NCBI GenBank assembly: GCA_030919125.1
Contig: CP121470.1
Span: 1,302,001 to 1,366,000, forward strand
Direction of reading: 5' to 3'
Length of the DNA: 64,000 nt
Origin: Methanoregula sp. SKADARSKE-2
Lineage (GTDB): Archaea > Halobacteriota > Methanomicrobia > Methanomicrobiales > Methanospirillaceae
Shown: positions 9,749 to 18,094 of the stretch, piece by piece
Numbering within the stretch: position 1 is the first letter of the stretch
How the letters are laid out: every line of letters begins with the position of its first letter
Program-made: the position numbers and the translations under genes
Notes under the pieces: generated by a model
The model's input: only the letters and a program-made list of their open reading frames with translations
Told to the model about the DNA's origin: nothing
The model's database searches: none

Positions 9749-10194
9749 CTGTTGATGAGCTCCCAGTTATAGGGAATGCTTGGATCCTGATGATCTTTCC
9801 TTTCAATTTCAGTGGGATCATGGGGAATAGTCGAACAATTTGCAACGATCGCAACTGAAGTTCCTATCCCTTTAAACCCATTCCAGATATGGGGAGGAAT
9901 CCGGACCAGACAATAATTTTCCGGGCCCACGAATATTTCCTGCAGTTCTCCGCGGGTGGCACTGGAAGGCCGGTCATCGTAGAGGACGAGTTTGATGGTG
10001 CCGTAAGGAACCGCATAATTCAGGATCATTTTGGTGTGAAGATGCCAACCTTTGATGACGCCGGGGTAAACGGTTGAGAAATAAATCTCGCCAAAACTGA
10101 GAAAATCCGGATCATCCTTTCGCATCATGTGCATTACTTTTCCTCGCTCGTCAACAATCTGGCGAAGGGATCTGATGGTTACACCTTCAATCAT
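9745..10194 (-). CDS. dTDP-4-dehydrorhamnose 3,5-epimerase-like cupin
   Basis: A 149-aa single-domain cupin of the RmlC superfamily. The GVIKGWHLH segment (about residues 45-53) corresponds to the GxxRGxH active-site strand of RmlC, and RIPPHIWNGFKG to the second strand. RmlC-type enzymes invert C3 and/or C5 of a 4-keto-6-deoxy sugar. Position directly after rfbG (3 bases apart) and overlapping the SDR gene by 4 bases implies that its substrate is CDP-4-keto-6-deoxyglucose rather than the dTDP sugar. It is shorter than typical RmlC (about 180 aa), so reaction specificity is uncertain. Confidence 0.75.
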   Translation of the reverse strand: MIEGVTIRSLRQIVDERGKVMHMMRKDDPDFLSFGEIYFSTVYPGVIKGWHLHTKMILNYAVPYGTIKLVLYDDRPSSATRGELQEIFVGPENYCLVRIPPHIWNGFKGIGTSVAIVANCSTIPHDPTEIERKDHQDPSIPYNWELINR

Positions 10195-10197
10195 GTT

Positions 10198-11271
10198 TTA
10201 GATCTCCATAAATTCGGTAATCTGTTGATCTGTGACGGATTCCACACTTATACCCGACTTTACCGATTTGTACCATTGTGCAGTTTTTTCAATCGATGTT
10301 TTGAAGTCCCACCGAGGGTACCAGCCAAGAACTTGGTGTGCTTTATCACAGTTCAGATGCAGGAGACCGGATTCAGGGGGATCGTTTTTCTTGTTCGTGA
10401 TCCTGATCTCGCCAGAACCCCATACCGAGATCAATTCCCGGGCAACATCTTGGACTGTGTGCATCTCCCGGCCATCGGGCCCGAAGTTATACGATCCACG
10501 GTTTTTCTCCGGGGCTTCATATAGCCGTGAAGCCAAGTGAAGATAGCCAGATAAGGGATCCAGAACATGCTGCCATGGTCTTGTGGCATGGGGGTTTCTT
10601 AATTCAATAGGACGGTCGTTCTCTAGAGCTCTGATGCAGTCAGGGACGATTCGGTCGGCAGACCAGTCCCCCCCACCGATTACATTTCCTGCCCTAACAC
10701 TGGCTGCTCCGAATTTCGGCCTCTGGATAAAAAATGATTCCTGGTATGCAGCGAATACCATTTCAGCAGCGGCTTTTGAGGCACTATAGGGATCTTTTCC
10801 GCCCAGTTCATCGTTCTCACGATATCCCCAGCACCATTCCTTGTTCTTGTAACATTTGTCCGAGGTTACAGTAACCAGAACTTTCACAGATGCCGTAAGT
10901 CTCACCGCTTCAAGAATGTTGACCGTACCCCCGATATTGGCGTCAAATGTCTTTTTGGGATCAGTGTATGACTTCCGGACAATAGGCTGGGCTGCCAGAT
11001 GGAAGACAAATTCCGGTTGAACCGTTTTCATATACTCGAAGATGCAGGAAAAACCCTGAATATCTCCATCCTTGTGGCGGATACGCTTTTCCAGACCCAA
11101 TGTCACATAATGGTCATAGTCTCTCTCCGGAGGGAGGGCAAATCCGTACACATCGGCTCCTATGTGGTGGAGCCAGTATGCCAGCCATGAGCCCTTGAAC
11201 CCGGTATCCCCGGTTATCAGTACCTTTTTCCCGTTGAAGATCTCGTAACTACTCTTCACCAGATCACCCAA
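10198..11271 (-). CDS. rfbG: CDP-glucose 4,6-dehydratase
   Basis: Converts CDP-glucose to CDP-4-keto-6-deoxyglucose. The 357-aa length is normal. The Rossmann motif ITGDTGFKGSW is at residues 19-29, TSDK at 136-139 and the catalytic PYSASK at 161-166 (Tyr162/Lys166). The GDTGFKGSWL form and the CYKNKEW stretch are characteristic of RfbG rather than of dTDP- or GDP-specific relatives. The start overlaps the end of rfbF by 16 bases, so both enzymes are made together. Confidence 0.93.
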   Translation of the reverse strand: MGDLVKSSYEIFNGKKVLITGDTGFKGSWLAYWLHHIGADVYGFALPPERDYDHYVTLGLEKRIRHKDGDIQGFSCIFEYMKTVQPEFVFHLAAQPIVRKSYTDPKKTFDANIGGTVNILEAVRLTASVKVLVTVTSDKCYKNKEWCWGYRENDELGGKDPYSASKAAAEMVFAAYQESFFIQRPKFGAASVRAGNVIGGGDWSADRIVPDCIRALENDRPIELRNPHATRPWQHVLDPLSGYLHLASRLYEAPEKNRGSYNFGPDGREMHTVQDVARELISVWGSGEIRITNKKNDPPESGLLHLNCDKAHQVLGWYPRWDFKTSIEKTAQWYKSVKSGISVESVTDQQITEFMEI

Positions 11272-12038
11272 GGTGCTTTCTTCTGGTCGTACATCTGGTT
11301 GAGGAGCTGGTATTCTCGGGCCGTATCCATCGGCTGCCAGAATCCGTCATGCCGGAATACCATCATCTCCCCATCAGCGACAAGTTTCTTCATGGGTTCC
11401 TGTTCAAATACTGCACTTTCGTCCTTGTCAAGATAATTAAAAATCTCCTTACGGCAGACAAAGAACCCGCCCGATATCCGGCCCCCGGTTGTCTGGGGCT
11501 TTTCATTGAACTCTGTGACCCGTCCCCCCTCACTACACTGTAATTCGCCGAATCTGCCAGGGGGCCGGACTCCCGTCACCGTAAGAATCTTTCCATGGCG
11601 TTTATGGAACTCAAGAAGTTTTCCGATATTGATATCCCCCACACCATCGCCATATGTCAGCATAAAATTGTCCTCACCGGAAAAATATTTTTCAGCTATT
11701 TTGATCCGGGCACCTGTCATTGATTTCATTCCGGTTTCCACAAGGGTAACCGTCCAGTTTTCTGAAGATTTTCCATTATGATAGCTTATAGGTATTTTTC
11801 CGCTCAAATCAACAGTAAAATCCGTTGTGTGAGAGCGATAATTCATAAAAAAATTTCTTATAATATCTCCTTTATAACCGAGCATGAGGATGAACTCGTT
11901 GTGTTCCCAACCGGCATAATATTTCATGATATGCCACAGAATAGGATAACCCCCAATAGGGATCATCGGTTTCGGAATGCTATCTGCAACGTCCCGTATT
12001 CGGGTTCCAAATCCTCCACACAGTATTCCCACTTTCAT
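11256..12038 (-). CDS. rfbF: Glucose-1-phosphate cytidylyltransferase
   Basis: Forms CDP-glucose from CTP and glucose-1-phosphate. It is 260 aa, as usual, with the nucleotide-binding signature CGGFGTRI (7-14), the SIPKPMIPIGG segment (19-29), and the YGDGVGDI metal site near residue 135. It is the first gene of a run that continues with rfbG, a cupin epimerase and an SDR. A clear TATA element lies about 35-45 bases upstream and a GAAGAGG ribosome-binding sequence directly before the ATG. Confidence 0.94.
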   Translation of the reverse strand: MKVGILCGGFGTRIRDVADSIPKPMIPIGGYPILWHIMKYYAGWEHNEFILMLGYKGDIIRNFFMNYRSHTTDFTVDLSGKIPISYHNGKSSENWTVTLVETGMKSMTGARIKIAEKYFSGEDNFMLTYGDGVGDINIGKLLEFHKRHGKILTVTGVRPPGRFGELQCSEGGRVTEFNEKPQTTGGRISGGFFVCRKEIFNYLDKDESAVFEQEPMKKLVADGEMMVFRHDGFWQPMDTAREYQLLNQMYDQKKAPWVIW

Positions 12039-12069
12039 AATAGCCTCTTCATCACCGTCTGCATCATTT

Positions 12070-12084
12070 GTGATATATTATTCC
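12070..12084 (-). promoter_or_regulatory. TATA-box promoter of rfbF
   Basis: On the minus strand the sequence reads GGAATAATATATCAC, a strong archaeal TATA box. It lies about 32-46 bases before the rfbF ATG, so transcription should start just before the ribosome-binding site. It sits between the gene and the inserted element, so rfbF does not depend on readthrough from the glycosyltransferase upstream. Confidence 0.6.
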
Positions 12085-12130
12085 TACAGTTCAGAAAAAT
12101 CATTTTCCCCGATTATACTAAACTCTGATA

Positions 12131-12147
12131 TGATATAGGACTTACGC
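12131..12147. repeat. Left target duplication and terminal inverted repeat
   Basis: TGATA (12131-12135) followed by TAGGACTTACGC (12136-12147). The mirror copy is at 13269-13285. Confidence 0.8.
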
Positions 12148-13280
12148 GGTTGAAGGTAGATTCGAACAAGAAATCTTCATCACAGCACTACAAAAATAAT
12201 CAGATTAGAACGCCGTGGAAGCGATAAAGAGAGAAGAAGCGGATCGATGAATCGAGCGTTTCGACTCGTACCAGCTGGAACCTGTATTCAATCGATGGGT
12301 TTCGAGGCGAAGAAATGCCAGCAACGAGAGCAGAATATGTCCTCGTTGAACAACCTCTTTTGGGACCCTGGCATCTCTCGATGCCACAACCTTGCTTGAT
12401 GCCACGGTGATCCTCTTCGATATTCCATCCAAGTTCCTTGAACGTTTTTCTGTCGGTTTCCGATGCATCGAGAATATCGGTAGCCCAATGTTCGGGTTCC
12501 TTATCAGAGTGAACGATCCTAAATAGCTTGATGAAACCGTATTGTCTCAGATGAACAACTCTTCCTTCGGGAGGAATCTCAATCTCAGAAACTGAACGGT
12601 TGTACGTATTATCAGGATCAACCAACCGGTTGGATTTGAGACGGGTACACCAATGCCACTTCAGCGTGCGGATCAATTTCAGGTTGGCGATACTCGAATA
12701 CCACGAATCAAAGATGACACATCCCGGCTGAAACTTTCTTTCTTCGGCTGCTCGTAGCATATCCCGGAAATGATCATTTTTGTTTTTCCCGTCTTTGTCT
12801 GGACAATAGATCCGGAAATCTACCGAAACTATCGCAGAACCATCAGTCCAAATGGTTGAGATTAGGTTGATTCCCTGAACTATCCGATGATGCTTCCCAC
12901 TCCAGTGCCGGGTCACCAGTTCAATCTGATGGGAATACGGTTTGTCGAGGGTACTATCATCGATTACCAATACTCCTTCGTTAGCCCGGAGCAACCGTTG
13001 CGCTTCCTCATACAGCGCCCCCGTGTGGTGAGGCTGGCTGCCTCTCTAACAAACGCTTGACGGAAGCGTGAGCTATTGATACTGGTTCAGCGGGAAAACA
13101 CCAGGATACCTCTGTACACGAGCAAACCTGATACGTCGATATCAGAAAGTTTACAAAATTGCCGCTCGTGCATTTCGGAGGATTCACTCTCGTTCGATCT
13201 CCATCCCGGGTTTGTCTAACCCTTGGATGGGCGCTACTAACTCTTAGATCTTTCGGTCCAAACCAAGGGCGTAAGTCCTA
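12136..13280 (-). mobile_element. Decayed insertion sequence with DDE transposase (IS4/IS701-like)
   Basis: The 1145-bp element is bounded by a perfect 12-base inverted repeat, TAGGACTTACGC at the left and GCGTAAGTCCTA at the right. The same 5 bases, TGATA, flank both ends and look like a target-site duplication. Inside is a single transposase gene on the minus strand that is broken at both ends of its coding region. The element therefore inserted intact and decayed afterwards. It separates a glycosyltransferase from rfbF within the glycan cluster. IS family assignment comes from transposase resemblance only. Confidence 0.85.
12205..13173 (-). pseudogene. IS4/IS701-like DDE transposase, broken
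   Basis: The central part, open from 12994, carries the first catalytic Asp in VLVIDDSTLDKPYS and the conserved RHWSGKHHRIVQGIN block, then the VIFDSWYSS motif with the second Asp and a WNIEEDHRGIKQ motif with the final Glu. The N-terminal piece MHERQFCKLSDIDVSG reads from an ATG at 13173 but hits a stop after about 28 codons and lacks the expected following 60 or so residues. Near 12370-12395 the frame changes: the C-terminal tail (AFLRLETHRLN and WYESKR) continues in another frame down to 12205. At least two lesions make it inactive. Confidence 0.85.
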
Positions 13281-13285
13281 TGATA
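13269..13285. repeat. Right terminal inverted repeat and target duplication
   Basis: GCGTAAGTCCTA (13269-13280) followed by TGATA (13281-13285), matching the left end exactly. Confidence 0.8.
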
Positions 13286-13362
13286 ATAAATAAAAAGACA
13301 TCCTGTTTGTTAATTTGTTGCCTCCTCTTGACCCTTGGAAGACTTGTTTGGTATTCTAAAAT

Positions 13363-14583
13363 TTATGCACGTTCACATTCATCCAGTAATTTTGCAAAGA
13401 GGTGGTTAGGATTATAATTCTGTTCAAACATTTTTCTACTATTCTGTGAAACACGGGAATAGTGTTCGTAATCCTCAATCAGTTCGCGCAGAAATCTGAT
13501 CAAATCATCAGGTTTTTCCTTTGTAAACATGAATCCATTGCACCCCTCTGTCACCATCTCCGGAATCGAGCCGGCCGGAGTAGCAAGGATCGGTTTTCCA
13601 TACGCCATCGCTTCGATTAATGTTAAGGGCATGCCCTCGATATCAGAACAGAGGGTAAAAATATCAATTTCCTTCATTATTTCACGAATGTCTCTAAAGG
13701 TCGAAATAAATTTTACCGAAGTAATTACACCAAGGGTTTCAGCCAGTTTTTTCAGTTCCTTGTCTTGGGGCCCAGAACCAACAAGGACAAGACGAACTGA
13801 TGGATTGCTGTTTTTTATCTGTGTCAGCGAACGGATTAAAAAATCTAGGTTTTTCTCTGGAGATAAACGCGCAATAATTCCGAATGTGACTGCAGGATAC
13901 TGAGGAACCAGATAGGTCATTTTGGGTAGATCTACGAAGAAAGGAATGACGAAATATTCTTTCTTCAGATTCTCATACACCTCAAGTTCTTTCCCAATTA
14001 TCGATGATGGTACGAAAATTTTATCAAACCTGTTAATGTCAATTTCTTGCCTTCTGGGTCCGGCAGAAGTCACCCTGCCCTTAGGGGACGAGATTTCAGT
14101 ATAATAAACCGGGATTGAAACATTTTTCTTCAATTTTGATAGTACTGGGTATATGCTATAATGATATCCGGAGATCCAAGAAAATTTTTCTTTTCTCTGG
14201 TCGACTAAAATCCGATAATAAAGGAGCTCTTGGTATACCGGATCGATCAGGGATCTTTCAATGAAATGGAAGATATACTCGTAGAATTGGGAAACTCGCT
14301 CCCGGTTGAACCGAGAATAAAAAGGATACAGCACCAGTAAAGGGGTGGCGAGCAGCAATCCAAGAAGAAGGAGAATCGATCTAGGAAATGAGGGTGGTGT
14401 TTTGATGACAATTCCTTTCGCCCGGAATGCTGAAATAAAGACGCTGCCTTCTTTTGAAGGGTATGCTGCATAGATGGTAACGGAATATCCCTTTTTCACA
14501 AAACGGGAGTATATGCTATCAAGTAGGCGGTCTGATCCACCCGTAATCAAAAGTGCAGTGATGACACCTATGGATTTCTTCAC
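13363..14583 (-). CDS. Glycosyltransferase, family 4 type
   Basis: A 406-aa GT-B enzyme. The acceptor domain contains a hydrophobic, possibly membrane-associated stretch at about residues 49-70 (SILLLLGLLLATPLLVLYP), as in several GT4 enzymes acting on lipid-linked acceptors. The donor-binding domain starts near residue 230 (FGIIARLSPEKNLDFL) and has the IEAMAYGKPILATPAGSIPE motif split over residues 320-340. It follows the methyltransferase gene by 34 bases and is cut off from the rest of the cluster by the decayed insertion sequence. Confidence 0.86.
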   Translation of the reverse strand: MKKSIGVITALLITGGSDRLLDSIYSRFVKKGYSVTIYAAYPSKEGSVFISAFRAKGIVIKTPPSFPRSILLLLGLLLATPLLVLYPFYSRFNRERVSQFYEYIFHFIERSLIDPVYQELLYYRILVDQRKEKFSWISGYHYSIYPVLSKLKKNVSIPVYYTEISSPKGRVTSAGPRRQEIDINRFDKIFVPSSIIGKELEVYENLKKEYFVIPFFVDLPKMTYLVPQYPAVTFGIIARLSPEKNLDFLIRSLTQIKNSNPSVRLVLVGSGPQDKELKKLAETLGVITSVKFISTFRDIREIMKEIDIFTLCSDIEGMPLTLIEAMAYGKPILATPAGSIPEMVTEGCNGFMFTKEKPDDLIRFLRELIEDYEHYSRVSQNSRKMFEQNYNPNHLFAKLLDECERA

Positions 14584-14617
14584 AATACGTGACCTCGGTA
14601 TCGCTCGCCCACTTTAT

Positions 14618-15388
14618 TCAAGCCTTCCTGTATGCCGCCATCAAATAACTGGAGCACCATTCTGCATTTATAAACCGGCAGAATCGGTTATGGAACATTA
14701 TGGTACACAAATAAAATATAATTTTCACCCATAAGGGTGAATTCGAAATGTCGAATAATGCAGGCTCGAATGCACCGATGCAGGATATTTTTATCGGGGT
14801 TAACACAAATACGTCACTAATTCGGATGAAAAACCGACGGTTCATAATATCCAAATTGTGGCGGGGTAATAATCTATTTTTTATCGTCTTATCAACTTGT
14901 TGAGCAAAAAAATAATTCAGACCTGTGAGTTTGGGGATTCCAATGAGAAGGAATCCCCCTGGCTTTAGTATACCCATCATCTTTCGGATCACAATGTCCG
15001 GATCATTGAAGTGTTCAATAAAACCTAATGATATAATAAGGTCGTATTTTTGCTCTCCGAAATCGCAAGTCAGAAAATCGCCTTCATACACCCGTGAGTG
15101 CGACAGACCGTTCATGGCAAGATTTTTTTCCGTGGTGATGACCGCCGAATGCAGGTATTCACACCCATCCATGAGGTAACCCCGTTCTTTTTCCAGAAAG
15201 ATCATCCACTTGCCAGGTGCGCATCCAATTTCAAGGGCTTTTTTTTCCGAAAAACCGGGAGGGACATGCTCCTTAATAAAATCCGCTATGTACCTATCAT
15301 TGGAGAAGTCATAATCGACTGTATGAGGAAGTGTTGTCCCTTCCCAAAAATCATCCCAGTATTGTTTTTCAGTGATGTGATCTTTCAT
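14618..15388 (-). CDS. SAM-dependent class I methyltransferase
   Basis: A 256-aa protein with motif I ALEIGCAPGKW at residues 51-61, a motif II/III region at YDLIISLGFIEHF (about 115-127) and a LKPGGFLLIGIP strand. This is the Methyltransf_11-like fold used for small-molecule or sugar methylation. A C-terminal hydrophobic stretch (WVKIIFYLCTIMF) could associate with the membrane. As the first gene of the glycan cluster it may methylate a glycan residue, but this is inferred from location only. Confidence 0.8.
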   Translation of the reverse strand: MKDHITEKQYWDDFWEGTTLPHTVDYDFSNDRYIADFIKEHVPPGFSEKKALEIGCAPGKWMIFLEKERGYLMDGCEYLHSAVITTEKNLAMNGLSHSRVYEGDFLTCDFGEQKYDLIISLGFIEHFNDPDIVIRKMMGILKPGGFLLIGIPKLTGLNYFFAQQVDKTIKNRLLPRHNLDIMNRRFFIRISDVFVLTPIKISCIGAFEPALFDISNSPLWVKIIFYLCTIMFHNRFCRFINAEWCSSYLMAAYRKA

Positions 15389-15696
15389 AACCCTCGTGCC
15401 AATTTGCGGGTTGATTCGTTAGATCCATATTGAGGCAAATGCCGATATTGGATCTTCGTTCCCGTTGCTCTTCTTTAACCCATTTGGTTAAATGTGAATA
15501 AATGCATTTTTACTGCCCTTGGTCGGCATACAATCCATCAAAAAATTTGACAAAAACATTGTGGTCTATTTTAACAACCCGCTACATGAAACATGTTGAA
15601 TTGTCCCCGGCTGGAATGTTAATGCAAACTATTATTTTATAGAGAATTCTGAAAAATTCCCCCTGTAGCCGGTAGTACTTTATCTTAGTACGATCA
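15389..15696. other. Gap between glycan cluster and transposase
   Basis: This 308-base AT-rich stretch holds the promoter region of the methyltransferase on one side and the left flank of the transposase gene on the other. I could not find an inverted repeat pairing convincingly with the sequence after 17097, so the left end of the element is not defined. Confidence 0.4.
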
Positions 15697-17097
15697 ATGA
15701 CGAGTATGGAAAATCTGGTTGATTTTGCGTTCGAGAAGCGGTATGAGAGTATCAAACGACTCGGGGATCGGCTTGACGGATTTTCGACATTAATCAATTG
15801 GGAGAGGTTTCTGACGGTAGTGGGAGGTCTGTATCGAAACCAGACCGAAGAGGGCGGTCGACCGAATATTGATATCGTTCTCATGGTTAAGATGCTGGTA
15901 CTCCAGTCGATGTACAGCCTGTCCGATCCCGAACTTGAGCGTCAGGCCAATGATCGCATATCATTTATGAAATTCCTCGGGTATCCTAACAAGGTCCCGG
16001 ATCAGACCACCGTCTGGTATTTCCGGGAGCGGTTGGCAAAGACCGGAAAGGATAAGGCTATTTGGGATGAGCTCCAGCGACAACTCGATGCACAATGTCT
16101 GAAAATCAAAAAAGGCACCATTCAGGATGCGACTTTCATCACCTCAGAGCCCGGTCATGCTTCAACGAATACACCCCGGGGTGATGCTGCAAAAACTCGA
16201 AGAAGCCGGGATGGAACATGGGCGATAAAGGGCAAGAAATCTTATTTTGGATACAAACTCCATACCAAAGAGGATTGTGACTTCGGACTGATCCGGGCTC
16301 TCGAGGTTACAACTGCCTCAACCCACGATTCGCAAATCGACCTGTCGAACGAAGGAGAGGTGATCTACCGTGACCGAGGATATTTCGGTACCAAAACAAA
16401 AGGTTTCAACACCACCATGCAACGGGGTGTTCGTGGGCATCCGATCGGTATCCGCGATGTTCTCAAAAACGCTCGAATCTCTCGAATCCTATCTCCCGGG
16501 GAACGCCCATATGCCATCATCAAGAATGTGTTCCATTCTGCTCATACCAGAGTCACAACCGTTCTCAGGGTGCATACCAAAATGCTGTTCTCGGCCTTCT
16601 GCTTTAACCGGTTTCAACTCGCAACCCTCAAGGTTCATGTTGCCATTGATCGGAAATCCCGTAATATCCTGGCGATGGAAGTTACTAACGAGACCATTCC
16701 GGACGAGAAGTGTTGTATTCCTCTTATCGATTCTGCACAAAACTCTCTCCAGTCTGGTACTGTCAGGAAGGTACTCGGAGACGGAGCGTACGATCATATT
16801 TCGATTTTTAACGACCTTGAAAAGCGGCACATTTCTTCGGCGATCAAGATTCGATCGAATGCTTCGAGAAGATCGAAGGGTTCCTCCTATCGGGCTCAAT
16901 GTGCCCGGGAGTTCCTTGATGCGGGATACGAGGAATGGGCTCAAAGACACAACTATGGTTCGAGATGGGCGGTCGAAGGCGTTTTCTCTTCAATGAAACG
17001 GATTTTTTGGGAATCAGTCAAAGCTACCAGCATCAATGGAATGTTTCATGAGTTCCCACTGAAATTCAGTCTTTACAATATCCTCATCAATTGTTAA
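15697..17097 (+). CDS. Two-part IS5-superfamily transposase ORF
   Basis: A continuous 466-codon ORF made of two transposase pieces. Residues 1-311 look like a nearly complete IS5-type transposase: an N-terminal DUF772-like domain (LVLQSMYSLSDPELERQ), DATFITSEPGH with the first Asp, GKKSYFGYKLH, YRDRGYFG with the second Asp, and an end at FCFNRFQLATL. Residues 312-466 (from KVHVAIDRKSRN) match the C-terminal half of a different IS5-group transposase, with VLGDGAYDHISIF and RWAVEGVFSSMKRIF, which carry its own second Asp and Glu. The join lies at base 16630. The product is unlikely to work as a single normal transposase. It probably arose by insertion or deletion between two elements. Confidence 0.75.
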   Translation: MTSMENLVDFAFEKRYESIKRLGDRLDGFSTLINWERFLTVVGGLYRNQTEEGGRPNIDIVLMVKMLVLQSMYSLSDPELERQANDRISFMKFLGYPNKVPDQTTVWYFRERLAKTGKDKAIWDELQRQLDAQCLKIKKGTIQDATFITSEPGHASTNTPRGDAAKTRRSRDGTWAIKGKKSYFGYKLHTKEDCDFGLIRALEVTTASTHDSQIDLSNEGEVIYRDRGYFGTKTKGFNTTMQRGVRGHPIGIRDVLKNARISRILSPGERPYAIIKNVFHSAHTRVTTVLRVHTKMLFSAFCFNRFQLATLKVHVAIDRKSRNILAMEVTNETIPDEKCCIPLIDSAQNSLQSGTVRKVLGDGAYDHISIFNDLEKRHISSAIKIRSNASRRSKGSSYRAQCAREFLDAGYEEWAQRHNYGSRWAVEGVFSSMKRIFWESVKATSINGMFHEFPLKFSLYNILINC

Positions 17098-17287
17098 TAC
17101 GCCCAGATTTCTAAACCGGGGGATTTAGTACGGATTTGCGCAACACAGCAGCCCGGGCCAGAACACCCGGCATCAATTTACCGCGAAGAAAATGGGGCTC
17201 GCTTCTCATTTGCGATGGTAAAAATTTACCGAGCGGGGAATTTTCCCGGTTCGATGTTTTCAACGCTTTTTGTCCCTATGACGAAAT

Positions 17288-17542
17288 CTAAACCAGATCA
17301 TTACCCTCTGATATCTTCTTTTGCTGAATATGGCACCATTGACATTCGCGCTTAACTTCCGTTCTCTCTTGCCAGTCAACATATGCCCATCTACCCCAAT
17401 CATGCATGCCCGGCAAACACTTGAATAATGGGAAGATTGATTGTATTTTACGAGGATGGGAGCACATATACCCTGAAGCCTTCACATCAGCAGTTTGCTC
17501 ATCGGGCGTGTTTTTAGCCACCCACTCCTCCATTTCACCCAT
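17288..17542 (-). CDS. Small hypothetical protein with Cys pairs
   Basis: An 84-aa protein that I do not recognise. It contains scattered Cys residues: a CSHPRK segment near residue 27, FKCLPGMHDWGRWAYVDW in the middle, and a CQWC pair near the C-terminus. The HDWGRW...CxxC arrangement recalls small one-finger zinc proteins, but the evidence is thin. A TATA-like element about 30 bases before the ATG supports real transcription. It lies between the transposase and the repair genes and has no clear operon partner. Confidence 0.5.
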   Translation of the reverse strand: MGEMEEWVAKNTPDEQTADVKASGYMCSHPRKIQSIFPLFKCLPGMHDWGRWAYVDWQERTEVKRECQWCHIQQKKISEGNDLV

Positions 17543-17568
17543 AAACGGTCTTATTCAGATTTACCAAT

Positions 17569-17583
17569 TTAATAGTATAAAGT
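17569..17583 (-). promoter_or_regulatory. TATA-box promoter of the 84-aa gene
   Basis: The minus strand reads CTTTATACTATTAAA, a good TATA box about 27-40 bases before the ATG at 17542. The mRNA would have a very short leader or none. Confidence 0.5.
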
Positions 17584-17634
17584 TTAAGGGTAAGCAATTC
17601 CGCTTCTTCTCGATAGATTTTCAAAAAACCCGGT

Positions 17635-18090
17635 TCACAAACTCACCAGTTTCTTCCTGCTCCCCTTCCTCTCCATCTCCAGTAGCGCAACCTTGATCTC
17701 CCGATCCGGGGAGAAACCCCCGATCCCGTTCGCCGCAACAATCCGGTGGCACGGGATGATCAGCGGCGTCGGGTTCCGGGCCATAGCCTGCCCGACAACC
17801 CGGGGGGAGGTCCGGGCAATGGCCGCAATCTCCCCGTACGTGGCGGTCGCACCGTACGGGACCTCGCGAACTATTTCGTAGATCCGGCTGTACGCCGTAC
17901 TATCGTGGATGGCGACCGTCTCAAAGGGTGAGAGATCGACCGGCCGGCCGGCACAGTACTGCCGGATCAGGGCCGGGACATCGCCGTCGATTCCGGTGGT
18001 CGCAAACCGGACCCGGTGGATTGTATTCCCGCCCCACGCGACCCGGACGAACCAGAGCCCGAACCGGCAGGATCCCTCGACTACTTCCAT
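17635..18090 (-). CDS. ogt: Methylated-DNA-protein-cysteine methyltransferase
   Basis: Suicide repair protein that removes alkyl groups from O6-alkylguanine. The 151-aa protein has the active-site PCHRIV motif with Cys114, preceded by the helix-turn-helix region VPYGATATYGEIA and the RVVGQAMARNPTP segment that flips the base. A short N-terminal domain (about 60 residues) precedes it. The gene starts 4 bases after the helicase gene ends, so both are in one repair operon. Confidence 0.95.
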   Translation of the reverse strand: MEVVEGSCRFGLWFVRVAWGGNTIHRVRFATTGIDGDVPALIRQYCAGRPVDLSPFETVAIHDSTAYSRIYEIVREVPYGATATYGEIAAIARTSPRVVGQAMARNPTPLIIPCHRIVAANGIGGFSPDREIKVALLEMERKGSRKKLVSL

Positions 18091-18094
18091 CCCG

